This document shows positions 9,595 through 17,643 of a stretch of DNA of 56,591 nt, piece after piece (within the stretch, counting starts at the first letter, position 1; each line of letters begins with the position of its first letter). The stretch covers positions 1 through 56,591 of the forward strand of contig NZ_VLNR01000046.1 in the NCBI RefSeq assembly GCF_007489275.1, given 5' to 3'. This DNA comes from Aquimarina algiphila (GTDB lineage: Bacteria; Bacteroidota; Bacteroidia; Flavobacteriales; Flavobacteriaceae). The notes below the pieces were generated by a model. The model was not told the origin of the DNA. It was given only the letters and a program-made list of their open reading frames with translations, and did no database searches. Position numbers and translations under genes: made by a program.

Positions 9595-10761
9595 ATGATA
9601 AAACGTATACTTAAATTTCTTCTTAAAAGTTTTCTAATTATTATTCTCCTTTGCGTAGCACTATTATATATTTTTGATTACGATTATATCCTAAAAGGAG
9701 TAAGAGTGGTATATATGACTGGGCATACTACAGCATATATAGATGATTATCCACATTTTGATAACCGTAAAATAGAAAAAGGAAATAGTACATCTGCTTG
9801 GGCTGTTCATCCAGATTATAATAAGGCAAAATCTACTGATAAATTGGATGCAATTAATGAACAACTTGGAACTGTTGCTTTTATGATTGTTAAGAATGAT
9901 AGTATTTGGTATGAAAATTATGCCGAAGGATATAATAAAGATTCAAAAACTAATTCTTTCTCTATGGCAAAAAGCTTGGTGACAGGGATGCTCGGTAAAG
10001 CAATAATGGATGGTCATATAAAAAGTCTAGATCAACCTTTAGGAGACTTTTTCCCTGAATTTTCTAAGGGACTTGCAGCAAAAACAACAGTAGGAGATCT
10101 TTCTTCAATGTCATCGGGTCTTAATTGGACAGAACACTACACAAGTCCATTTTCTATTACAGCAAGGGTATACTATGATCCCAATATTAGAGATGTAATG
10201 TTAGGATTAGAAGTGGTAGACGAGCCGGGAAAAAAATTCAAATATCTTAGCGGAAATACTCAGTTATTAGGTATGGTGATTGAGAAAGCTACGGGTCAAC
10301 AATTATCATCATATTTAAGTCAAAGTTTCTGGAAACCTTTAGGGATGCAGCAGAATGCAATCTGGCAATTAGATAGTGATGATAGCGGTATGGAGAAAGC
10401 ATATTGTTGTGTAGCAAGTAATGCAAGAGATTTTGCACGTTTCGGGATGTTGTTTAAGAATAAAGGTGTTTTTGAGGGAGAACAAATACTACCCGAAGAA
10501 TTTACTGAAATAGCAACTAGAGCGAGATTTGAAGATGGCGAAATGTATGGGTATGGCTTTTGGTTATCAGATCATTTGGACAAGAAGATATTTGCAATGA
10601 GAGGTATTTTGGGACAGTACGTAATTTGCATACCAGAAGATAATATTATGATAATTAGATTAGGTCATAACAGAGGTCAGTTTGTTCCAGGAGAATCATT
10701 TACAGAAGATTTCTTTGTCTTCATTGAAGAAGCATATAAAATGTTGGAGAATGCTTCATAA
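9595..10761 (+). CDS. Membrane-anchored beta-lactamase-family serine hydrolase
   Basis: An N-terminal membrane anchor (about residues 8-28) precedes a class C beta-lactamase/EstB-like fold. The nucleophile motif is SMAK (Ser123, Lys126), the second motif is KYLSGN with its Tyr, and RGILGQY may stand in for the C-terminal HxG/KTG box. At 388 residues it is standard for the family. These enzymes are often esterases or D-amino-acid peptidases. The substrate cannot be told from sequence. The last 11 bases overlap the next gene. Confidence 0.85.
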   Translation: MIKRILKFLLKSFLIIILLCVALLYIFDYDYILKGVRVVYMTGHTTAYIDDYPHFDNRKIEKGNSTSAWAVHPDYNKAKSTDKLDAINEQLGTVAFMIVKNDSIWYENYAEGYNKDSKTNSFSMAKSLVTGMLGKAIMDGHIKSLDQPLGDFFPEFSKGLAAKTTVGDLSSMSSGLNWTEHYTSPFSITARVYYDPNIRDVMLGLEVVDEPGKKFKYLSGNTQLLGMVIEKATGQQLSSYLSQSFWKPLGMQQNAIWQLDSDDSGMEKAYCCVASNARDFARFGMLFKNKGVFEGEQILPEEFTEIATRARFEDGEMYGYGFWLSDHLDKKIFAMRGILGQYVICIPEDNIMIIRLGHNRGQFVPGESFTEDFFVFIEEAYKMLENAS

Positions 10762-11464
10762 ACTTAATTTAGAGCATATCCTGTTTTTGGATATAGAAAC
10801 AGTTCCTGAGCATAAAGATTTTGAAGAACTCAGTGAAGAAATGAAATATCTCTGGGCGGATAAAACTAAATATCAACGTAAAGAAGAATTCTCTCCAGAA
10901 GAGTTTTATGAACGAGCTGGTATCTGGGCAGAGTTTGGCAAGATAGTGTGTATATCAGTTGGGTATTTTACGTCCAAAGGAGAAACGAGATCTTTTAGAA
11001 CTACCTCCTTTTTTGGAGAAGAAAAACAACTATTGATAGATTTTAAGAATTTAATAGAAACTCATTTTAGCAGGCCGCATCATTTACTTTGTGCTCATAA
11101 CGGAAAAGAGTTTGATTTCCCTTATATCGCCCGTAGGATGATTATTCATAATATATCACTACCTCACAAGCTTAATCTCTTTGGTAAAAAACCCTGGGAA
11201 GTACCACATTTAGACACTTTAGATTTATGGAAATTCGGAGATTACAAACATTATACTTCTTTAAAATTACTTACTGGTATTCTGGGAATTCCCTCTCCAA
11301 AAGATGATATAGATGGTAGTCAGGTACGACAGGTTTTTTATGAAGAAGAGGATATCGATCGCATTGTGATTTATTGTGAAAAAGATACTGTTGCTGTAGC
11401 CCAAATTTTGCTGCGTCTTCGACAAGAGGAACTATTAGATGATGATGAAGTGATATCTGTGTAA
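10751..11464 (+). CDS. DEDDy 3'-5' exonuclease (PolB-exonuclease-like)
   Basis: The protein carries the three exonuclease motifs: I, LDIET near the N-terminus; II, AHNGKEFDFPYIARR; III, YCEKDTVAVAQILLR, with a Tyr four residues before the Asp (DEDDy type). It matches predicted single-domain 3'-5' exonucleases related to the proofreading domain of DNA polymerase B. I chose ATG 10751 (MLHKLNLEHILFLDIET) because it places motif I close to the start. An in-frame ATG at 10682 lies deep in the upstream gene. It overlaps the upstream stop by 11 bases and probably shares its transcript. Confidence 0.88.
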   Translation: MLHKLNLEHILFLDIETVPEHKDFEELSEEMKYLWADKTKYQRKEEFSPEEFYERAGIWAEFGKIVCISVGYFTSKGETRSFRTTSFFGEEKQLLIDFKNLIETHFSRPHHLLCAHNGKEFDFPYIARRMIIHNISLPHKLNLFGKKPWEVPHLDTLDLWKFGDYKHYTSLKLLTGILGIPSPKDDIDGSQVRQVFYEEEDIDRIVIYCEKDTVAVAQILLRLRQEELLDDDEVISV

Positions 11465-11529
11465 AGTACTTTGACTTCTTATATTATTGTATTTTAAAGA
11501 AGAAGATCTACAGTAGTTAACTTTTGATA

Positions 11530-11564
11530 TGGAAAAGAAAGGAAACAAGTCCTTTCTTATTCCA
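11530..11564 (+). terminator. Hairpin after the exonuclease gene
   Basis: A 14-base stem with one bulged A (TGGAAAAGAAAGGA / TCCTTTCTTATTCCA) and a 6-base loop lies about 65 bases after the stop of the exonuclease gene. No strong T-run follows, so termination efficiency is uncertain. Confidence 0.5.
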
Positions 11565-11629
11565 TAATTTTGCTAAATCATGACGTAGTGCTTACGAAGT
11601 CAAGTTGATAAAACGGGGTAACAATTTCT

Positions 11630-12238
11630 TTATAAAAAATCAACTTCATTAAGAAGAGTATAGGTGAATTTGTTTCCAAATGCTTTCTCACCGTTTTTAC
11701 ATTTATTCATGAACTCATTAAAATGTCTGGAGTCTGCAAAAACCTGACAACCTGCAGAATATGCAGGGTTATTATCAGTACCCCAATTACCATTTCTCGG
11801 TCCTCTATGAATATTGATACCAAACCTACCTGTTTGTATGGTATCTGGTTGTAAAGCTAATGTGCCATTTTTGTCATTGTCACGATATACAGAAACGTCT
11901 GCTAATCTTTGACATAATGCATAATATCGTCCATTATGTTTATCGATTTTATATGTGCTTTTATATTGGCCTTCTAATAAAATAGCTGTCCCTTTAGGAT
12001 TGAGAGGCTTTTTTAGATAAAAAATACTTGGATCGGTGGTGATAGGATAATATGAGATATGCCAATGGTTAAGAAAGTTATGAAAGATAACCAGAGTGTC
12101 ATCAAATTTATCCGGAACTATGTTCTTATTTCGTATTCCAACTATATTTAGATTCCAATCGATTGCGGGAGTATTATAAACTCTATATCCTTTTTGATCC
12201 ATTACCGAAAGTATTTTTTCTATAGGAGGTGTAATCAT
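11630..12238 (-). CDS. L,D-transpeptidase-like protein, uncharacterised
   Basis: The 202-residue protein has no evident signal peptide. Its C-terminal half contains INIHRG (His144) and YSAGCQVF (Cys164) separated by about 20 residues, with a Gly/Asn-rich insert. This is the spacing and pattern of YkuD-type L,D-transpeptidase active sites (H, then S-x-G-C). In place of the usual SHGCxR it reads SAGCQV. The N-terminal half (residues 1-100) looks like a beta-rich accessory region with HISYYPITTDPS. The catalytic assignment is inference. The lack of export signal is odd for a peptidoglycan enzyme and could instead suggest a phage- or toxin-associated role. Confidence 0.5.
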   Translation of the reverse strand: MITPPIEKILSVMDQKGYRVYNTPAIDWNLNIVGIRNKNIVPDKFDDTLVIFHNFLNHWHISYYPITTDPSIFYLKKPLNPKGTAILLEGQYKSTYKIDKHNGRYYALCQRLADVSVYRDNDKNGTLALQPDTIQTGRFGINIHRGPRNGNWGTDNNPAYSAGCQVFADSRHFNEFMNKCKNGEKAFGNKFTYTLLNEVDFL

Positions 12239-12487
12239 TTTTTTGTTTTATGGTTGGTTTTAAAGCATAAAATATTGGAAAAAGAAACAAGTCTTTTATT
12301 TGCTATTTGTTTATATACAAAAATGTGGGGAAGAAGTATTTACGAAGTATCTAACTAATATACAGATTCTATTGCTAAACACAAATGTTTTCAAGAGAAA
12401 ATTCTTGTAAAGTTGTTTTGTGAAGTTTATATCAGTTTTTTTTAAAATTTGATATGTAGAGATTATGTACTATAATAAATAAAAAAA

Positions 12488-12513
12488 AATCCCCTCTCCT
12501 CAGAGAAGGGATT
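12488..12513 (-). terminator. Strong terminator for the small minus-strand gene
   Basis: Read on the minus strand, the stem AATCCC..TCTC / GAGA..GGGATT with a 4-base loop is followed by nine T residues. It begins 7 bases after the stop codon of the 48-residue reading frame, which suggests a genuine short transcript there. Confidence 0.8.
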
Positions 12514-12519
12514 CAGTAA

Positions 12520-12666
12520 TTATATACCTGTTGTGTCCCCCAACACACTCGAACTATATGCTGATACTACAGCTAAATTCGATAATTTCCCTTCGATATA
12601 ATTACTAGCAAGCAGGCGAAAAATTTCCGCACTGTTAATGCTATTATTTCTTTCTATTATTTTCAT
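12520..12666 (-). CDS. Small protein of 48 residues, unknown
   Basis: The frame runs from ATG (12666-12664) to TAA (12522-12520). The peptide starts MKIIERNNSINSAEIFRLL, continues ASNYIEGKLSNLAVVS and ends AYSSSVLGDTTGI. There is no cysteine, double-glycine or clear signal peptide. The C-terminal third is Ser/Thr-rich and hydrophobic. An A/T-rich leader precedes the ATG, as in real genes here, and a strong terminator follows within 7 bases. This is the best support that the region is expressed. It could alternatively be a small RNA with a chance reading frame. Confidence 0.45.
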   Translation of the reverse strand: MKIIERNNSINSAEIFRLLASNYIEGKLSNLAVVSAYSSSVLGDTTGI

Positions 12667-12922
12667 TAAAAATGACATTGCTTAATGTCAAAAAAATTAA
12701 TGAAATAATACTAAGCTATTGTATAGAATAAATACTAAATGTTAAAATGATGTGTGTGAGGTTGTGAAGCTACTTTGAATGGGCGAATATAGAGATTTAT
12801 CTTAAGAAATCACATTTTTATTAACATTTTTTTAAGATTTATTGGTATTCCTCTTAGGGGTCTATCGATTTTTTTATTGAAGTAAGTATATGATAATGAA
12901 GATATTATAATGATTTAGGAAT
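12667..12922. other. Non-coding stretch, nothing recognised
   Basis: This A/T-rich interval between the small minus-strand gene and the beta-helix gene holds no reading frame I would support. It should contain the promoter of the 48-residue gene near 12670-12730 but no clear -33/-7 pair is visible. Confidence 0.5.
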
Positions 12923-12956
12923 AAAAAAGAAGCTGCTCTAGAGTAGCTTCTTTTTT
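12923..12956. terminator. Terminator of the beta-helix gene
   Basis: The stem AGAAGCTGCTC / GAGTAGCTTCT (one G-T pair) is flanked by A- and T-runs on the two sides. It can work on both strands and sits 19 bases beyond the beta-helix stop codon. Confidence 0.85.
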
Positions 12957-12974
12957 ATTTGTCATGGTATATTA

Positions 12975-14585
12975 TTAGTTATTTTGAATTAAACCAAATC
13001 CTAACCATTCATTATTTGAATACACCCAACCTATATAATTACCAGGTACTGGATTTGTATTGAAAATAATGTCTCCTTGGATCCAATTCCCATTTTTTGG
13101 AGGAGAAGCCAGACTAATTTTATCACTTTTAGAAGAAGTTATGCTGCTTAATAAACTAGAACCTCCGTAATTTCCTCTTTCTGAGGTTGGATTAAAAACC
13201 TGACTATTTAAGGGGATAGAATTTATTATAGGATAGTCTGGATTGGCTATAATGCTAGGATTATTACTACAAATATTTGCATCTGCAACTCTAATATTTT
13301 CGATGGTTTTCCATGTACACATGTTTATATTTATTCCTTCTGCAAAACCAGCACTATAAATTGGATTTTTCCACCAGTTTGTAAAATAAGAATCTGTAAT
13401 AGACATGCCTTTTGCTCCACCCAGAACAATTGCAAAATTGGGCTCATATCGATTTCTGTCGATACCTCTATTACATGCTGTTCCTTCAGTAATTGAGTTA
13501 AAATAGTTATTCGTAATATTTATTCCTCTAACATTTGCTTGGTTATGAATGCTTATGGCTGAATATTGTATCCATTCCCAATAGCATCCAATAAAAGAAA
13601 TATTAGTCAACGCAGCTTTAGTACTTCTGCTGTCAATAAAAAAACCTTTTCCAAATTCGAATGTGCAACTCATAAAAGTTATACTTGAAGAAGGTTCGCT
13701 TATTACAACTAAATAATCATCATTTTTCGCCGAATTACTTAAGACACATCCTTCGATTAATAAATCATTACATTGGGTATTAAAACGATATCTATTCTTA
13801 AAATTTGAATTTGTAGTATTTATTAAACTTTTGCAATTTCTTATAGTACTTGACCAGAAGTGATCTGCATAAATATCGTATCGTAAATCACGGAAAATTA
13901 AATTTTCAATTAGTGCACCTTGATTTTCACTTATTTGAATACCAGTTACTAAATTGGTAGAAGGATTGACTGTAATTAAGGTCATATCTTTTATGACCAT
14001 ATTTTGTATAGTGTCAGAATCTGGTACCATTTTAAGATCAAAAATAACTCCATTAAAGTCTGCCTGGATCGATGTACGTGTTTTCTCTTCTCCTATTATT
14101 CGCAATCTTCTTATTATTTTAGTAGTATCCCCTTCTATTATTCTTTCAAGTCTTGTATCTATTTTAAGTGATTTTGTAGTTCTATATTCCCCTTTGGGTA
14201 AGTAAACTATCTTCCCTTTATATTGAGATTCATAGATAGCATTTTGTATCGCATCTGTGTCGTCATCATGAAAATTGCCTTTTGCTCCAAACCATTTTAC
14301 ATTAATACTAGCATCATAGAGTCTAATCCATCTTTTGGTTGGATTGCCATTAACGTTAAAAATGGTACCTCCATTTTCTGGAAAATTAGATACTTCATTT
14401 TTGAAAAGACCACCACCACCATCATCAGGAGTATAATAACCTTTTACATAAACATATTGATCATTACCAGCAAAATTCTTTAAATCCTGAATATTAGGTA
14501 AAATAGAAGTTGCCAAAACCGATTGTGCACTAGCGGTAAGAGAAATAAATACTGCCGCAAATAATAGAAAAAAAGTTTTTTTCAT
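12975..14585 (-). CDS. Secreted right-handed beta-helix (pectate-lyase-3-like) protein
   Basis: A cleavable signal peptide (ends about ASAQ, residue 21) is followed by a segment typical of pectate lyase/tailspike folds: VKWFGAKGNFHDDDTDAIQNA, then IVYLPKGEYRT. The body, about residues 110-430, has repeated short beta turns such as IRNCKS, LLIEGCVLS and ITFMSCTF. The C-terminus (GNYIGWVYSNNEWLGFG) looks like the end of a phage-tail-spike-like domain. The family cleaves or binds polysaccharide. No catalytic residues can be assigned with confidence. There is no T9SS sorting tail, so it is presumably periplasmic or exported otherwise. Confidence 0.75.
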   Translation of the reverse strand: MKKTFFLLFAAVFISLTASAQSVLATSILPNIQDLKNFAGNDQYVYVKGYYTPDDGGGGLFKNEVSNFPENGGTIFNVNGNPTKRWIRLYDASINVKWFGAKGNFHDDDTDAIQNAIYESQYKGKIVYLPKGEYRTTKSLKIDTRLERIIEGDTTKIIRRLRIIGEEKTRTSIQADFNGVIFDLKMVPDSDTIQNMVIKDMTLITVNPSTNLVTGIQISENQGALIENLIFRDLRYDIYADHFWSSTIRNCKSLINTTNSNFKNRYRFNTQCNDLLIEGCVLSNSAKNDDYLVVISEPSSSITFMSCTFEFGKGFFIDSRSTKAALTNISFIGCYWEWIQYSAISIHNQANVRGINITNNYFNSITEGTACNRGIDRNRYEPNFAIVLGGAKGMSITDSYFTNWWKNPIYSAGFAEGININMCTWKTIENIRVADANICSNNPSIIANPDYPIINSIPLNSQVFNPTSERGNYGGSSLLSSITSSKSDKISLASPPKNGNWIQGDIIFNTNPVPGNYIGWVYSNNEWLGFGLIQNN

Positions 14586-14722
14586 TTTGATAGTTTTTAA
14601 GAGTTTAACTTATTTATCAAAAATACATGGAGAGAGTTCCATTTTTCGGGACTGAGGTTTTTTTTTACTATTTAATTTTTGAAACTCTATTTTTTGATTA
14701 ATATAGAGGTGCAGTAAAAATA

Positions 14723-14754
14723 ATAGCGGCAAGGATATATACCCAAGCCGCTAT
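14723..14754 (-). terminator. Terminator of the DJ-1/PfpI-type gene
   Basis: An 8-bp stem ATAGCGGC / GCCGCTAT with a 16-base loop is followed on the minus strand by TATTTTTA. It lies 27 bases past the stop at 14781. Confidence 0.65.
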
Positions 14755-14780
14755 AATATCGATGTAGCAATCAATTATCT

Positions 14781-15461
14781 TTAACTCAATTTTTGAAGTA
14801 ACAACTCTGCTACTAATTCTGATGAAGCAGGGTTTTGCCCTGTAATTAATTGCTCATCTTCTACGGCATAAGGGGTCCAATCTTGTCCTTTAGAATAAAT
14901 TCCTCCATTTTTTTGTAGCATATCTTCTACTAGAAATGGTACAATAGAAGTTAATTGTACGGCTTCTTCTTCGCTATTTGTAAAACCAGTAACTTTTTTA
15001 CCGTTTACCAAAGACGATCCATCTGTGTTTTTTGTGTGTTTAAAGACTGCAGGTGCATGACAAACTGCAGCTACAGGTTTGTTACTGGTATAAAAGGATT
15101 CGATTAGTGCTATCGAATTTTTATCTTCAGCCAAATCCCATAATGGACCATGGCCCCCTGGATAGAATACGGCATCAAAATCAGAATGATTTACAGTTTC
15201 TAATTGTACTGTCTTTGCTAAAATTTCTTGTGTTTCCTTATCAGAGGCAAATCTTTTGGTCGATTCTGTTTCAAAATCTGATGAAGCACTTTTTGGATCA
15301 ATTGGTGGTTGACCTCCTTTAGGAGAAGTAATTGTAATTTTAACTCCTTTATCTTTTAAAAGATAATATGGGGTTGCAAATTCTTCAATCCAAAATCCAG
15401 TTTTATGTCCAGTGTTTCCTAAATCCTCATGACTTGTTAAGACAAATAATACGTTTTTCAT
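14781..15461 (-). CDS. DJ-1/PfpI family (Hsp31-like) protein
   Basis: The 226-residue protein is a class I glutamine amidotransferase-like domain. The nucleophile elbow is AAVCHAPAVF with Cys134 and His135, preceded by FYPGGHGPLWDL. The N-terminus, VLFVLTSHEDLGNTGHKTGFW, is typical of the Hsp31/YDR533C-like subgroup, whose members are glyoxalase III or chaperone/deglycase-type proteins. The exact activity cannot be fixed from sequence. The gene lies downstream of a Crp-type regulator on the same strand with a gap of about 190 bases, so its control may be independent. Confidence 0.87.
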   Translation of the reverse strand: MKNVLFVLTSHEDLGNTGHKTGFWIEEFATPYYLLKDKGVKITITSPKGGQPPIDPKSASSDFETESTKRFASDKETQEILAKTVQLETVNHSDFDAVFYPGGHGPLWDLAEDKNSIALIESFYTSNKPVAAVCHAPAVFKHTKNTDGSSLVNGKKVTGFTNSEEEAVQLTSIVPFLVEDMLQKNGGIYSKGQDWTPYAVEDEQLITGQNPASSELVAELLLQKLS

Positions 15462-15649
15462 TTTTGTGTTTCTTTTATTGTTGATTTATTTTTCTTTAAC
15501 AGGGAAATTCTCCTATGCTTTTCACAAGAAGAGAATAGTATAATAATTATAATTGGGGTAATTTATCTTACTAGTTAGATATAGTTTGTTAGTTCTAATT
15601 GCGAAATTAGAACTAATGATGATTAAAAAAATTGATGTATGGTAATAAA

Positions 15650-16234
15650 TTAACTTGTTGTCAATTCTTTTCGAATTCTGCTTAGACTTTCGGTTGTGAT
15701 TCCTAGATATGAAGCAATATGATAATTTTTTATATGCTGTTCTATATTGGGATATGTAGAGATAAAATTAACATAACGTTCTTTGGCAGACTGTGCGAGA
15801 TTAGCCAAAATTCTTTTCTGAAAACTTGCAAATGATTTTTCCATTTTCTTTCTAAAGAATCGTTCTACTTTTGGGATTCTATCATACGTTTTTTCTATAT
15901 TTTTTTTAGAAATTTTATATAATATCGCATTTTGAATACATTCTATATTTAGCACGGCCTTTTCGCCAGTAAAAAAAGCAATATAATCACTAATCCACCA
16001 ATCTTGTATTGCAAATTGTATAGTATGCTCTTTTCCTGCCTTGTCGATAAAGAAAGTTCGTAAGCATCCGTCGTATACATAATATTGATCAGTAACTCTT
16101 TCACCTGCTTTGAGGACAATTTCCCCTTTGGTTAGTATAACTCTTTCAAATGTATTCTCCATAAAACTAACCTCTGGTTTTGTGAAGGCTATGTCTTTAA
16201 AAATGCTGTTTATTATAACATCAGAACTGTGCAT
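15650..16234 (-). CDS. Crp/Fnr family transcriptional regulator
   Basis: An N-terminal cyclic-nucleotide-binding beta-barrel (about residues 20-115: GEIVLKAGERVTDQYYVYDG) is joined by a long helix to a C-terminal winged helix (IASYLGITTESLSRIRKEL, recognition helix). This is the Flavobacteriia Crp-like type. There are no cysteine clusters, so it is not an Fe-S Fnr. I prefer ATG 16234 (MHSSDVIINS) to the ATG at 16255, which gives seven extra residues and a longer overlap with the upstream gene stop at 16239. With the preferred start the genes no longer overlap. Confidence 0.88.
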   Translation of the reverse strand: MHSSDVIINSIFKDIAFTKPEVSFMENTFERVILTKGEIVLKAGERVTDQYYVYDGCLRTFFIDKAGKEHTIQFAIQDWWISDYIAFFTGEKAVLNIECIQNAILYKISKKNIEKTYDRIPKVERFFRKKMEKSFASFQKRILANLAQSAKERYVNFISTYPNIEQHIKNYHIASYLGITTESLSRIRKELTTS

Positions 16235-16238
16235 TTTT

Positions 16239-16823
16239 CTATTGTATAATTTCAAAATCGATTTTTAGAAGAGAAAACTCATCAGCATATTTAGGCATAG
16301 TCTTTTGGATAAATTCGAGGAGTTTTTTTCTGTTTTTCTTTTTATGGTAACATTCAATCTTTACCGCTTTTTTATCCTCATGATAATAAACCTCTGGAAG
16401 CGGTATAAATATTTTTGGCTCATAATTGATAGGCTTAATCATAATTTTTGAGAAAGCACTTATCGGAATTTTTTTGCCACTATTGTTATTTATAGATTGA
16501 TGCATTACATCTGAAGGGCTAATTTTGGATGTATAGATGGCCTCAATTTTATTTTCTAAATCTTCAACCGAAATCTCAAGTTGTTGTACAGCTACAGAAT
16601 CGATTTGAATATCTAAAGAAGAAACGGTAATGGGTCTACCTATAATTTTAAGACTGTCTATAAGCCCCGTTTGCATCATATTATTTCTTATTTGATCATA
16701 AGTTTGTTGCGGGTTTAAAAAATCCGTATAAATAATTATGTCCACATTTTTGGATGATTTATTTGTAGCGCAGGATGAAATAAATAAGATAAAAATTATA
16801 AAAAAAATATGCTTCATGATCAA
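16239..16823 (-). CDS. Lipoprotein of unknown function
   Basis: The 194-residue protein has a short lipoprotein signal (FILFISSCATNK). The mature part is mixed, with a predicted helical segment (VQQLEISVEDLENKIEAIY) and a basic C-terminal stretch (KKKNRKKLLEFIQKTMPKY). I do not recognise the family. It lies 4 bases ahead of the Crp-type regulator gene on the same strand, so the two are probably cotranscribed. That is the only hint of context. Confidence 0.65.
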   Translation of the reverse strand: MIMKHIFFIIFILFISSCATNKSSKNVDIIIYTDFLNPQQTYDQIRNNMMQTGLIDSLKIIGRPITVSSLDIQIDSVAVQQLEISVEDLENKIEAIYTSKISPSDVMHQSINNNSGKKIPISAFSKIMIKPINYEPKIFIPLPEVYYHEDKKAVKIECYHKKKNRKKLLEFIQKTMPKYADEFSLLKIDFEIIQ

Positions 16824-16910
16824 TAAAGGATTACATTTTTTAGGTCGACTGTTTTCAAAAATAACTTGTTTTTATGTAGTCTAAAAATTTACATTCCCTA
16901 AAGGGGGTGT

Positions 16911-17459
16911 TTATATATCATTTTTTACTTCTTCGAAGCTTTTTACCTCTATTTTTCCTTTGGTTGGAATCATATTTTGCCAAACCCAATTATAATGTTC
17001 AATCACTTTTTCTGCTTCGAGATGTGGTCTTTCACCAGTAGTATGACCATCACTCACAACAGTTATATTATAATCTTTAGTCAGAGCCGATTGTATAGTG
17101 GATTCTACACAAAAATCCGTTGCGCATCCTGTAATGTATAATTCGTTTATAGCGAGATTGGTTAACGTTGATTGTAGCTTAGATTCGTAAAATACATCGT
17201 TAGCATATTTATCAATAAAAATATCATTAGAAACGACCTCTAGAGTGTCTAATAATTCCCATTCTTCTGTACTAGGTATAAATTCATTTTCTTTTGTTCC
17301 ATCATGCTGAATAAAGATTACAGGCAAATCAGATGCTTTAAATAGTTGGGCAAGTGCATTGATTTTATTAACCACGCCTTTAGTATCAAATCGGGGTGTT
17401 TTGGATGTAAAAGAGCCTTTTTGCATGTCGATCACTAAAAGAGCTTTTTTATTTTTCAT
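16911..17459 (-). CDS. Isochorismatase-like cysteine hydrolase
   Basis: The 182-residue alpha/beta hydrolase has the cysteine-hydrolase triad: Asp11 in LLVIDMQKG, a Lys in FIDKYANDVF, and Cys117 in GCATDFCVES. The cis-peptide-type loop before the cysteine (ITGCATDFC) is typical. Members include nicotinamidases and N-carbamoylsarcosine amidases; this one cannot be assigned further. I chose ATG 17459 (MKNKKALLVIDMQ). An upstream in-frame ATG at 17501 would add 14 residues before the first beta strand. It stands alone, with about 140 bases of A/T-rich sequence upstream. Confidence 0.88.
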   Translation of the reverse strand: MKNKKALLVIDMQKGSFTSKTPRFDTKGVVNKINALAQLFKASDLPVIFIQHDGTKENEFIPSTEEWELLDTLEVVSNDIFIDKYANDVFYESKLQSTLTNLAINELYITGCATDFCVESTIQSALTKDYNITVVSDGHTTGERPHLEAEKVIEHYNWVWQNMIPTKGKIEVKSFEEVKNDI

Positions 17460-17643
17460 TACCTTATTTATTAATATTGATTTTAGGTTACAAGGATACA
17501 AAATATGAATTTCATTGTTTGAAATATTCGGTTTTTATTATTTTGGTAAAATGGAATGAATGATGATCAATTACTATAATATCTTCAAAGATGATTAAAG
17601 TTAAAACATCATTTTTTTGTTTGTATTAGATGAAAAATATTCC

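Noticed and set aside
13954..14483. Two plus-strand frames opposite the beta-helix gene
   Set aside because: They are reverse-strand shadows of a real secreted protein with signal peptide and family motifs.
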